Source: Chloracidobacterium sp.
GTDB taxonomy: Bacteria; Acidobacteriota; Blastocatellia; Pyrinomonadales; Pyrinomonadaceae
DNA length: 24,157 nucleotides
NCBI GenBank assembly: GCA_016716365.1
Contig: JADJWM010000008.1
Location: forward strand, 1-24,157
Reading direction: 5' to 3'
The stretch's first letter is position 1; each line of letters starts with the position of its first letter. Shown here in pieces: positions 24,092 through 24,157 of the stretch. The notes beneath the pieces were generated by a model. It did not search any database. It saw only the letters and a list, made by a program, of their open reading frames with translations, and had not been told where the DNA came from. A program made the position numbers and the translations under genes.

Positions 24092-24157
24092 TATTATTTA
24101 CTCCGAAAAAGAGGCGTGCTGTTCAAAAAGATGCCACAATCTGGTGACGTTGCAACC

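Overview
The window looks like a GC-rich chromosomal contig from the Acidobacteriota, probably a Blastocatellia-like lineage. This is inferred from gene content, not from a marker gene: a very large Oar-type TonB-dependent receptor with an N-terminal carboxypeptidase-regulatory domain, a catalytic plus non-catalytic M16 peptidase pair, a secreted VIT-VWA protein, a secreted YCF48-like Asp-box protein and an OmpA protein with an N-terminal beta domain and coiled-coil linker. No rRNA, tRNA, CRISPR array, insertion sequence or phage structural gene was recognised.

Layout. Bases 1-1600 hold a Rad52-like single-strand annealing protein read in three frames, a long inverted repeat, and a DUF1579-like gene with one frameshift, all on the plus strand. 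Bases 1621-3488 (plus) carry a two-domain NTF2/SnoaL-like protein and two VOC/glyoxalase-like genes, the second frameshifted. Bases 3485-8215 (minus) form an apparent operon read leftward: GAF sensor, small subtilase without signal peptide (one frameshift), catalytic M16 peptidase, inactive M16 partner. It diverges from an S41 C-terminal processing protease (8373-10118, plus) across a gap with a perfect 18-bp palindrome. Bases 10228-18628 (minus) hold the Oar receptor, the YCF48-like protein, the VIT-VWA protein, a coiled-coil exported protein and a small membrane protein, with clear terminators and Shine-Dalgarno sites. A degenerate MalK-like ABC ATPase (18723-19691, plus) follows. The right end (19711-24091, minus) carries a KP-43-like subtilase and an OmpA-family protein, both broken by many frameshifts.

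How the genes may work together. Five of the genes encode peptidases or peptidase partners of four types (two M16, two S8, one S41), so part of the window is a proteolysis neighbourhood. The GAF-subtilase-M16 operon could be a signal-controlled cytoplasmic proteolysis module. The Oar, OmpA, VIT-VWA and YCF48-like proteins belong to the cell envelope.

Quality. Frameshifts cluster at the two ends, while long genes in the middle are intact. Several shifts can be repaired by adding one base to a short homopolymer run. This fits indel error in low-coverage contig ends better than true gene decay, although decay cannot be excluded from one sequence.
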